Assembly: GCA_022839445.1 (NCBI GenBank)
Contig: JALHFC010000050.1
Location: 1-11,996 of the forward strand
DNA from: Pelotomaculum sp.
GTDB taxonomy: Bacteria > Bacillota > Desulfotomaculia > Desulfotomaculales > Pelotomaculaceae
DNA: 11,996 bases
Direction of reading: 5' to 3'
Shown here: one piece after another, positions 1-4,658 of the stretch
Numbering within the stretch: position 1 is the first letter of the stretch
How the letters are laid out: the number at the start of each line of letters is the position of its first letter
Translations under genes and position numbers: made by a program
The notes under the pieces: model-generated
What the model was told of the DNA's origin: nothing
Seen by the model: only the letters and a program-made list of their open reading frames with translations
Databases searched by the model: none

Positions 1-1
1 C

Positions 2-88
2 AGGGAGCTAGAGGTGCTTGATAAGATCATAAATAAAATATACAAAGCCAATTCGCTGGAAGAAGCACGAGCCTTAATTGATGGGTAA
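2..88 (+). CDS. 3' end of an unidentified gene (partial)
   Basis: An open frame enters from the left edge and ends at the TAA at 86-88, giving the last 28 residues of a protein. The tail is charged and helical in character (it contains KIINKIYKANSLEEARALID) and has the composition of a real C-terminus. I do not recognise the family. Phage or mobile-element genes lie downstream, so a phage-type small protein is possible, but that is context only. No clear terminator follows directly; a GC-rich tandem repeat and a hairpin come next. Confidence 0.5.
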   Translation, partial: RELEVLDKIINKIYKANSLEEARALIDG

Positions 89-95
89 TACCGGA

Positions 96-115
96 GGGCC
101 GTACCGGGCCGTACC
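96..115. repeat. Perfect 10-bp tandem duplication
   Basis: The unit GGGCCGTACC occurs twice head to tail directly after the stop of the left-edge gene. It is read directly from the sequence. The function is unknown and it may be a simple slippage duplication. Confidence 0.7.
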
Positions 116-143
116 CCTACACAATTCAAAAAGCATCCCAAAG

Positions 144-176
144 ACTCCCCCGAACGGATATTACCGGCGGGGGAGT
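144..176 (+). terminator. GC-rich hairpin, possible terminator
   Basis: ACTCCCCC (144-151) pairs perfectly with GGGGGAGT (169-176) around a 17-nt loop that holds a small inner CGG/CCG stem. The bases after it are only weakly T-rich, so it would be a poor intrinsic terminator on the plus strand. It could end transcription from the left-edge gene, about 55 bp after that stop codon. Confidence 0.4.
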
Positions 177-598
177 TGTCCTTCCATGTATTGGTAATAG
201 AGTAAATGACGAATAATACTCTCGTAACCCCGTCCCCCTATCAACCCTAAATACTAAAGCTGGGGAAACCCGGTTTTCCTTATTGTAAAAAGCCCTTGAA
301 TTTACTGGAATCGTGACTAATGTAACGCTAAAAAAGGATTTTGTTGTTAAACCGCGGACAAACCAGCATTTTAGCGCCAAACCGATTTAAATACTGTTTT
401 ACCTGTTATTGATGAGCTTAATCATCTTGCCATTGATGTTTTGTAATATTGCATTATGTTATGGTGTCTAACGGCTTCTTGTAGCATCCCCACTGGCTGG
501 TGGCAGGTGATGTTATATTGTACATTTCTTCCCGTCAGAAGACCCGGCCCGTATCAGAAATGGAGGGGGCATGATTTAAGTAAGGCAATAAAGAGAGG

Positions 599-627
599 GG
601 AAGCAAGAAAACCATCTCCTTGCTTCC
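599..627 (-). terminator. Hairpin, terminator-like on minus strand
   Basis: GGAAGCAAG (599-607) pairs perfectly over 9 bp with CTTGCTTCC (619-627) around an 11-nt loop. Read on the minus strand the stem is followed by a pyrimidine-rich CCTCTCTTTATT tail, so it could terminate the minus-strand remnant that ends at 738. On the plus strand there is no T-tract. Confidence 0.35.
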
Positions 628-737
628 GGAGGACTTCTACAATATGAATAAGAGGAGTGAGAAATTTCTATTAATTTTCCAATGGTTCACTTAAAAGAAC
701 AGTGAGAAAATATGGTTTTTCCCCGTTGCGCAATATT

Positions 738-923
738 TTAAATGTTACCTGTAGCTTGTTTATGCAAAAACTTCTTCACCTCTGCTAAAACATATCTCTT
801 CATAAAGTTCCGCAATATCTTCTGGTTAACCGGTTGTTTTATCATCATGTCAAGCATAATTCCCGAGTGTTCCGAGTGGCCATATTTCAACGATAGTAAG
901 CGTCCGTTGTTATCTGTACCAGG
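738..923 (-). pseudogene. Possible minus-strand gene remnant, unknown family
   Basis: On the minus strand a frame is open between an in-frame TAA at 924-926 and a TAA at 738-740, giving 61 residues. The composition is protein-like: it includes LKYGHSEHSGIMLDMMIKQP and a basic helical C-terminus. There is no good start codon with a ribosome site, so it would be a 5'-truncated fragment. A hairpin resembling a minus-strand terminator lies about 110 bp downstream at 599-627, which fits a real 3' end. I do not recognise the family, and chance openness cannot be excluded. Confidence 0.3.
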
Positions 924-1010
924 TTAATATACCTGAAAAAACAAGCGTTCAATTTTATCCCGCCGAATAGGTGGACAAGCCGCCACAGGGTATGGCCGGA
1001 AACTGACATG

Positions 1011-1059
1011 CCTCCCGCGATTGGAAAGGAGAGTCATATCCCGAATACGTAACGGGAGG
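1011..1059 (+). promoter_or_regulatory. Two mutually exclusive hairpins ahead of the surface-protein remnant
   Basis: The segment CGGGAGG (1053-1059) can pair either with CCTCCCG (1011-1017; 7 bp, long loop) or, through CGGGA, with the nearby TCCCG (1039-1043; 5 bp, 9-nt loop). A Shine-Dalgarno-like AAAGGAGAG with no start codon lies between the arms. The arrangement sits about 40-60 bp upstream of the ribosome site at 1099-1105. It matches no riboswitch class I know; regulatory function is inference. Confidence 0.25.
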
Positions 1060-1116
1060 AGAGAAAAACGGCCCCGAAATTAAATTAAAAAACAGAAAGA
1101 GGTGACGCAACTAAAA

Positions 1117-1155
1117 ATGGCGCTTAAACTGTTCCGGAACGAAACAAAAACATAA
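1117..1155 (+). pseudogene. Original start of the surface-protein gene, cut off by a stop
   Basis: An ATG at 1117 is preceded by GAGGTGA (1099-1105), a plausible ribosome site at rather long spacing. It encodes MALKLFRNETKT and then stops at TAA 1153-1155 within an A-rich run. The beta-helix/surface-type frame that follows (open from 1167) is in another phase and has no comparable ribosome site. I infer that this ATG once began that gene and that one or more indels broke it. An alternative is an unrelated leader peptide. Confidence 0.4.
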
Positions 1156-1241
1156 AAAAAGCGTAGCGGTGTGATGTCAAGTACGTCCCCGGCGACGGCG
1201 CCTCCAGCGGCAACGATGGGACGGGTATCTATCTTGACGGG

Positions 1242-2108
1242 GTGAACGGCAGCGACAGCAACAGCGGCGCCAGCATCGGCGCTCCGGTCAAGACCCTGGG
1301 CAAAGCTCTGGAACTTGCGGAAGCTCAATCCCCAGACTACAACATCTATGTAATCAACACCGTTACGCTAAGTGGCAGCGAACTGCAGCTTAGTAACGGC
1401 GCCTATACCGGCACGATTTATCGCAGCAAAACCTTTAATGGTGTTCTGTTCAACGTGCCCTCCACTGTGACATATGTCACGATTGACGGCAACAAAGACG
1501 ATGTTCCGGCCGCCGATTCTCTCTTTAATGTCATTGGCGGCTTCCTGACTATCAGTACGAATGCTGTCCTGCAGAATAACAAAATCCATTATGCTTGCCG
1601 GTACGTAACCGAATCAAGGCACCTGAAACGTTTTGACCAGTTTACACTAGAAAAGTATCCGGATGCCACCTGTCTGTCCAGGGAAATCGTCCTGGACTGG
1701 TGCAGCAAACAGCCACATGAAGCCCAGGAAAACCAATGTGCCCGAGCATCCATACTTCGTCAGTTTGCAAAATACCTGGATACGATGGGCATCAACGCCT
1801 ACATCTTACCAAAAGGCTACTATCCAAAAGCGTCCCAGTATGTCCCTTACATCTATTCGCCGGAAGAACTGGTGCGTTTTTTCGCACAAACCGATCAATG
1901 CCATTACTCTCCGGAATGTCCCTACCGGCACTTGATCATGCCTGTGTTTTTCCGAATGATTTATCAGTGCGGCCTTCGGGTTAGTGAAGCAAGAATGCTA
2001 ACCGTCGGTGATGTTGATTTGTCCAGCGGTGTTTTGTCCATCCATCATTCTAACATAACGAGGGACTGTCCCTCTTTGGGGATTCCCTGCCGTGCGGTAT
2101 CTGGATGA
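1242..2108 (+). pseudogene. Chimeric ORF: beta-helix surface-protein fragment fused to a truncated tyrosine recombinase
   Basis: This 288-residue frame (GTG start; openness extends back to 1167) joins two unrelated pieces. Residues 1-115 are Gly/Ser/Asn/Thr-rich and include NGSDSNSGASIGAPVKTL and alternating beta strands (YVTIDGNKDD), as in parallel beta-helix surface or phage-tail proteins. From about residue 118 it becomes a tyrosine recombinase: a core-binding domain (SRHLKRFDQFTLEKY to about 195), then the catalytic domain with the first active-site arginine in CGLRVSEARMLTVGDVDL (R246). After SIHHS (residue 270, about nt 2051) the family similarity stops, so the HxxR box and the nucleophilic tyrosine are missing. 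The recombinase is therefore inactive. The remaining 18 residues are out-of-family read-through into the next remnant. No credible ribosome site precedes 1242. Confidence 0.65.
2060..2074. repeat. 15-bp GGGAC/GTCCC palindrome at the recombinase break
   Basis: GAGGGAC T GTCCCTC is a perfect 7-bp inverted repeat around one base, lying within about 10 bp of where recombinase similarity ends. GGGAC...GTCCC words of this kind are scattered through genomes of this bacterial group (my recollection). A related pair of TTTGTCCCA words lies at about 4576-4596. It may mark the recombination point. Confidence 0.55.
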
Positions 2109-2304
2109 TCTGAAAACATCCGGCGAAGCCATTTCCCCTAAAAAGTGGCGGGCCGAAGCTGATCGCCTTACTACCCACAAAGACGCGCTTTACCAGCAAA
2201 TGCGGGACATGCGCGAGGACATCAGAGCCGTGGAGAAAATCTGCAAGACCGCCAATCAGCTTGCCAAAACCGAATCCCATCGGGATCGGGAGCATGACCG
2301 CTGA
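2092..2304 (+). pseudogene. C-terminal tail of a probable conjugative-element relaxase
   Basis: The frame is open from 2059; a GTG at 2092 gives 70 residues. It consists of YLDDLKTSGEAISPKKWRAE followed by a charged amphipathic helix (ALYQQMRDMREDIRAVEKI) and a basic end. This pattern, a helix-rich tail after a PKKW-type segment, is what I recall from the C-terminus of MobA/relaxase proteins of clostridial integrative and conjugative elements. The whole nicking domain (catalytic Tyr and His triad) is absent, so it cannot be active. It lies just after the truncated recombinase and before the toxin-antitoxin pair, as expected for a decayed element. The GTG has no ribosome site. The family assignment is moderate; another coiled-coil element protein is possible. 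Confidence 0.5.
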
Positions 2305-2346
2305 CATGCAAAGCAAAACGCCGTACAGGTTTCCCCGGTACATCGT

Positions 2347-2628
2347 TTATTTTCCAAATAGATCGCTGTGGATTCCGGTACGGGCCAGTGTCAGTACAAG
2401 AATATCATTATCGACGCGATACACAAGCAGCCAATCGCTTTGAATATGACATTCCCGATGCCCTAACCAATTCCCGGATAGTGCGTGGTCGCGGTTCGTT
2501 TCAGGAAGCGGCTCGCCTTTGGCAAGCAGGCGAATGATATTGTCCAGCAAATTGATATTTTGCCCGCGTTTCATCGCCAGCTTGTAGTCCTTCTTAAAAT
2601 GGGATGTCCAAACAACGTCCAGTTTCAT
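2347..2628 (-). CDS. yafQ: YafQ-family mRNA-interferase toxin
   Basis: This 93-residue protein belongs to the RelE/ParE superfamily, YafQ branch: ribosome-associated endoribonucleases that cleave mRNA and are held inactive by a DinJ/RelB antitoxin. The family signature is nearly complete: an N-terminal helix with FKKDYKLAMKRG, then DHALSGNW, CHIQSDWLLVYRV and LARTGIHSDLF. The four residues known to matter in E. coli YafQ have clear counterparts here: H48, H61, D65 and H87. Length is normal for the family, so the toxin looks active. Its ATG overlaps the antitoxin's stop codon (ATGA), the usual translational coupling. It runs convergent to the relaxase remnant. No frameshift is seen, in contrast to the broken genes around it, which fits selection to keep addiction modules. 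Confidence 0.93.
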   Translation of the reverse strand: MKLDVVWTSHFKKDYKLAMKRGQNINLLDNIIRLLAKGEPLPETNRDHALSGNWLGHRECHIQSDWLLVYRVDNDILVLTLARTGIHSDLFGK

Positions 2629-2903
2629 CTTTTAAGCTCCCTCAACGCTTCCTCTACATCGCTGTAGCGTTTTGCATTGGGGTCGTGGGCAATACGTTCG
2701 GCTTCCTGCATAGCAGCGATGGTTTCGGCATTGGGTTGGTTGAGGGAAATGTCAAAGGGAATCCGGCCTTCCCGAAGCGATTGACGGACGAAAATATTGA
2801 ACGCCGTGGAGAGGTTCATCCCCAATTCTTTAAACAGAGTGTCAGCCTGCGCTTTCAGGTCGGCGTCCATGCGAATGCTGATATTGGTAGTAGAGCCAGC
2901 CAT
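2625..2903 (-). CDS. dinJ: RelB/DinJ-family antitoxin
   Basis: A 92-residue antitoxin. Residues 1-50 form a ribbon-helix-helix DNA-binding and dimerisation domain (TTNISIRMDADLKAQADTLF, then LGMNLSTAFNIFVRQSL). The C-terminal half (DISLNQPNAETIAAMQEAER to the acidic YSDVEEALRELKR) would wrap the toxin. I chose the ATG at 2903 over longer possibilities because AAAGGAGA lies 7-8 nt upstream (plus-strand 2911-2918), the protein then begins with the usual ribbon-helix-helix strand, and the promoter lies immediately upstream. The stop overlaps the toxin start by 4 nt. By family knowledge the antitoxin-toxin complex represses its own promoter; the repeated boxes at 2917-2975 are candidate operators. 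Confidence 0.92.
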   Translation of the reverse strand: MAGSTTNISIRMDADLKAQADTLFKELGMNLSTAFNIFVRQSLREGRIPFDISLNQPNAETIAAMQEAERIAHDPNAKRYSDVEEALRELKR

Positions 2904-2916
2904 ACAATCATCTCCT

Positions 2917-2975
2917 TTCGTGCTGGTACTTATATTATATGACATTTGCACGAAGAATACAACATCATGCACGAA
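2917..2975. promoter_or_regulatory. Operator-like repeats around the toxin-antitoxin promoter
   Basis: Three copies of an 8-bp word are present: TGCACGAA at 2947-2954 and 2968-2975 (21 bp apart, two helical turns, one in the spacer and one upstream of the -35), and the inverted TTCGTGCT at 2917-2924 beside the ribosome site. Ribbon-helix-helix antitoxins bind such short repeats cooperatively, so autorepression through these boxes is a reasonable inference. Confidence 0.6.
2934..2962 (-). promoter_or_regulatory. Sigma-A promoter of the toxin-antitoxin operon
   Basis: Read on the minus strand, TTGTAT (2962-2957) and TATAAT (2939-2934) are separated by exactly 17 bp, with the -10 box about 30 bp before the antitoxin start. 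This is a good match to the housekeeping consensus. Confidence 0.75.
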
Positions 2976-3000
2976 AAATATTTTATAAAGGAGCCTGGAC

Positions 3001-3174
3001 ATGGGCATTGAAAAACACTCCCCAAATGATACCGAAACACGACAATTCCTATCCATCCATCCTATCCCTGCTCCCTACGCCTGCCTCCCGCAAGGGGCCT
3101 TACAAGGGCAAAATTCCCCGGAATCGACACCGGGGAGATACACAAAATCCGCCTATCGGTTCATATCACTGTGA
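3001..3174 (+). CDS. Small element-associated protein, 57 residues, unknown function
   Basis: An ATG at 3001 has a strong ribosome site, AAAGGAG at 2987-2993, 7 nt upstream. The 57-residue product begins MGIEKHSPNDTETRQFLSIH, is rich in Pro, Gln, Gly and Ser in the middle (PIPAPYACLPQGALQGQNSP), and ends with SAYRFISL. There are no membrane segments, no signal peptide and no catalytic motif that I recognise. It is divergent from the toxin-antitoxin operon and heads a short run of tiny genes ending in tnpW, so it is probably another accessory gene of the same conjugative element. The ribosome site and position are the main support; the family is unknown to me. Confidence 0.5.
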   Translation: MGIEKHSPNDTETRQFLSIHPIPAPYACLPQGALQGQNSPESTPGRYTKSAYRFISL

Positions 3175-3196
3175 CCGTCGGGAAGAAGCCATTTCC

Positions 3197-3346
3197 ATGC
3201 CGAGAATGAGCAAGAAGCGAAAACTGGAATGGGCATTATTTCTCAATCACCGCAACCGCATCACTTACAATGCTTTGTGCCGGAAATGCGTCCGTGGCTG
3301 CAAGCAGAGTTTCCGGGCCGTAATCATTGAATGCCCGCGCTTGTAA
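3197..3346 (+). CDS. Small Cys-containing element protein, 49 residues
   Basis: The product starts MPRMSKKRKLEWALFLNHRN and continues RITYNALCRKCVRGCKQSFR to a hydrophobic end. It carries a C-x2-C-x3-C cluster and then a final Cys near the C-terminus, suggesting a small metal-binding fold. I recall near-identical small proteins beside tnpW in clostridial integrative elements; there they usually run a few residues further (CPxYxSKR-type end), so this copy may be slightly truncated. I chose the internal ATG at 3197 because the longer upstream frame does not resemble the family. A weak GGGAAG lies 11-12 nt upstream. Its last 16 nt overlap tnpW. Function is unknown. Confidence 0.6.
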   Translation: MPRMSKKRKLEWALFLNHRNRITYNALCRKCVRGCKQSFRAVIIECPRL

Positions 3347-3459
3347 AGAAAATTGGCAAGACCACCTACCGGGTGACGATCCATTTCAGCGCCACTAGCA
3401 GCGAAACCATGGGCGATAAAATTAAGCGGATGCTTCGAAATGAAATTCAGCAGATGTAA
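3331..3459 (+). CDS. tnpW: TnpW-like transposon-encoded small protein
   Basis: A 42-residue protein whose core LVKKIGKTTYRVTIHFS and TSSETMGDKIKRMLRNEI match the TnpW family as I know it from Tn4451-type and related clostridial elements. The family's role is not established. The copy is short: homologues often carry 15-30 more residues before the core, and here a TGA directly precedes the ATG, so the N-terminus may be lost. There is no clear ribosome site; the start lies within the end of the preceding 49-residue gene, so translation is probably coupled. An intrinsic terminator follows 15 nt after the stop, making tnpW the last gene of the run. Confidence 0.72.
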   Translation: MPALVKKIGKTTYRVTIHFSATSSETMGDKIKRMLRNEIQQM

Positions 3460-3474
3460 ACACAACATCGACAA

Positions 3475-3518
3475 GCCGGGAATCTGAAAACAGAACAGGT
3501 TCCCGGCCTTCTTTTTTT
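3475..3518 (+). terminator. Intrinsic terminator after tnpW
   Basis: GCCGGGAA (3475-3482) pairs perfectly with TTCCCGGC (3500-3507); the loop contains a second small stem TCTG-AAAA-CAGA. The stem is followed by CTTC and seven T residues (3512-3518). It ends the tnpW run. Confidence 0.85.
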
Positions 3519-3552
3519 GCCTGCCTGATAAAAAGCTTCTGAAAAACAGAAC
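3483..3552 (+). repeat. Direct repeat of a small hairpin sequence
   Basis: TCTGAAAACAGAAC (3483-3496, inside the terminator loop) recurs as TCTGAAAAACAGAAC at 3538-3552, 55 bp downstream, differing by one A. Both copies are self-complementary. The second copy sits exactly at the 5' boundary of the truncated helical-protein gene, so the pair may mark a deletion or insertion junction. Confidence 0.55.
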
Positions 3553-4145
3553 TTGTGGAATTTCCCTACTATGTAGCCGAAAATCTTGAACAAATATTTC
3601 GAGGTAAGCTGAAAGCTGATTTAGGCAGTGCTGAAATAATGACACTATTCAACTCATTCTTTTGTTTGGAAAAGTCTGGCACAAAGGGAGCTGTTCGCTA
3701 TCTATTAAAATCCATCGAAAAAAAGCCTATAGATACAACCGATCCAGAACTGTATAAGTCATATCTATTGACAATCCTTGCAAATAATGAACGGTCACTA
3801 AATAAAGCATGTTCGCTGCTTATTAACAACAAAGCTTCTCTAATTCTGAACCCTTCTGATATTGCTTTGGTTGATAGACTTCTTTCTTCCCGTTTGAGCA
3901 ATGAGCATGATTTGGAGGTTATTTGGTTACTCTACTTACTAATTCAGACGGGTAATGTCGACAAGGGTGACGCTGTCGCTTCATCAGTTGCACACAGTCA
4001 TAATGAATTAGCTCAGCTTCTATTATTGAGAAAGGCCTTACTGTCGGAAGAATCGTTCTTGCATATTTGCACGGAAGCAACATCTTGGATTCTTCTATAT
4101 GAACTCTTTGCAGCGGGTAATATCAGTGAAAGGGATTTTGTTTAA
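3543..4145 (+). pseudogene. 5'-truncated alpha-helical protein; possible C-terminal domain of a defence reverse transcriptase
   Basis: The frame is open from 3543 to the TAA at 4143-4145; a GTG at 3555 gives 196 residues, but no ribosome site precedes it and the protein starts mid-domain (ELVEFPYYVAENLEQIFRGK). It is entirely alpha-helical in character, with repeat-like helical pairs and segments such as IMTLFNSFFCLEKSGTKGAV and HDLEVIWLLYLLIQTGNVDK. The EVxWxLxLL segment followed by a later (N)ELAQLLLL helix resembles, to my recollection, the C-terminal helical-repeat domain of Abi/DRT-type antiviral reverse transcriptases. No reverse-transcriptase catalytic motif (YxDD) is in the window, so at best this is a tail. 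It is visibly more AT-rich than its neighbours. The family call is tentative; any helical-repeat protein would look similar. Confidence 0.4.
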
Positions 4146-4245
4146 AAAGTTAAATATCAATAAAAATTTGAATATGTATCAGTATTTCAAAAGAAATAAC
4201 TTGCATTTCTGCGATTTTTAATCACCCTAATTATGATAATCAAGT

Positions 4246-4279
4246 CCTATAACGGTCAATTACCGTTATAGGGCTTTTT
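4246..4279 (+). terminator. Strong intrinsic terminator
   Basis: CCTATAACGGT (4246-4256) pairs perfectly over 11 bp with ACCGTTATAGG (4262-4272) around a 5-nt loop, followed by GC and five T residues. It lies about 100 bp after the truncated helical gene. Confidence 0.85.
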
Positions 4280-4340
4280 CAATACCCTCGACGATATCGA
4301 CAAAACCTTAAAAGCCATCGAAACCATCGCCGCAAGGTAG
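4272..4340 (+). pseudogene. Possible C-terminal tail of a class-V aminotransferase / cysteine desulfurase
   Basis: In the frame after a TAG at 4269-4271, and overlapping the right arm and T-run of the terminator, 22 residues read GFFNTLDDIDKTLKAIETIA plus AR and stop. F(Y/F)NTxxDIDxxLxAL is the typical last helix of NifS-like and other fold-type-I class-V PLP enzymes. It is too short to be certain, and nothing of the rest of the enzyme remains. Confidence 0.35.
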
Positions 4341-4438
4341 CGCTTAAATTTATAGCGCACCGTAGCCCATGCTGGATGATTCCAGAAAGGACAGGTTGTT
4401 TAAGGCAACCGGGATATTGGCAAGGTCCGGCAAGAAAA

Positions 4439-4485
4439 AAACAAGCAAGCGGCACGCTGCACGGCAGTGTGTCGCTTGCATGTTT
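4439..4485 (-). terminator. Long hairpin, orphan minus-strand terminator
   Basis: GCAAGCGGCACGCTGC (4445-4460) pairs over 16 bp, including two G-U pairs, with GCAGTGTGTCGCTTGC (4464-4479) around a 3-nt loop. After one mismatch, AAACA (4439-4443) pairs with TGTTT (4481-4485). On the minus strand the stem is followed by TTGTTTTTTTC, the pattern of a strong intrinsic terminator; on the plus strand there is no T-tract. No minus-strand gene precedes it, so it may be left over from a deleted gene or may block antisense transcription. Confidence 0.65.
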
Positions 4486-4574
4486 GCCCGCATCTTGTCC
4501 CGGAAGAGATCCCTTTAGTTTTTTCTGTCGTCGCAAAACCATTTGCCCTGGGAATTTCAACATAGGCAAGCCTA

Positions 4575-4597
4575 TTTGTCCCACTCATTTGTCCCAT
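4575..4597. repeat. Pair of GTCCCA words (dispersed-repeat fragment)
   Basis: TTTGTCCCA occurs twice within about 20 bp, just upstream of the glycan-operon promoter. It is related in sequence to the GGGAC palindrome at 2060-2074. I interpret both as pieces of a dispersed GGGAC-type repeat; counting the motif across the genome would test this. Confidence 0.4.
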
Positions 4598-4600
4598 TAG

Positions 4601-4629
4601 TTGAATTAAAAGCCAACCCATTGTATAAT
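4601..4629 (+). promoter_or_regulatory. Sigma-A promoter of the glycan operon
   Basis: TTGAAT (4601-4606) and TATAAT (4624-4629) are separated by 17 bp. A GGAGGTG ribosome site follows at 4644-4650. Nothing resembling an operator or riboswitch is evident in the short leader. Confidence 0.8.
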
Positions 4630-4658
4630 TTTATTTATATAGCGGAGGTGAATATTTT

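Larger units (their letters stand above)
177..1096. other. Gene-poor, degenerate stretch
   Basis: Over this stretch I see no frame with a good start, ribosome site and recognisable protein. Short open frames are present (for example 289-393 on plus, and 738-923 on minus, listed separately), but none is intact. There are several hairpins (599-627, 1011-1059). The simplest reading is decayed DNA between the left-edge gene and the surface-protein remnant, consistent with the other broken genes downstream. Confidence 0.45.

Noticed and set aside
126..380. 84-residue minus-strand open frame
   Set aside because: No ribosome site, overlaps a GC-rich hairpin, and the translation shows no family-like pattern. 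The plus strand over the same bases is equally open in parts.
456..647. 63-residue plus-strand open frame
   Set aside because: Composition (many Trp, Cys, Pro and Arg) looks like translated noncoding DNA, there is no ribosome site, and it runs through a hairpin.
742..927. 61-residue plus-strand open frame
   Set aside because: It is the complement of the more protein-like minus-strand fragment at 738-923 and has no ribosome site.
961..1060. Known riboswitch (c-di-GMP or cobalamin type)
   Set aside because: Some words (GCCACAGGG, CGGGAGG) are reminiscent, but the conserved core sequences and helix order of those classes are not present.
89..1160. CRISPR array or tRNA genes
   Set aside because: I found no regularly spaced repeats and no cloverleaf with a TTCGAATC-type arm here or elsewhere in the window.
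2904..3056. N-terminal extension of the antitoxin to 143 residues
   Set aside because: It would cover the promoter and operator repeats. The ATG at 2903 has a proper ribosome site and gives the normal family length.
2939..3196. Long upstream extension of the 49-residue Cys protein
   Set aside because: It covers the toxin-antitoxin promoter region and the strongly initiated 57-residue gene in another frame. Only the part from 3197 resembles an element protein.
4279..4584. Minus-strand open frames opposite the hairpin region (101 and 73 residues)
   Set aside because: They run through the long hairpin and its minus-strand T-tract and look like low-complexity translation without a family pattern.
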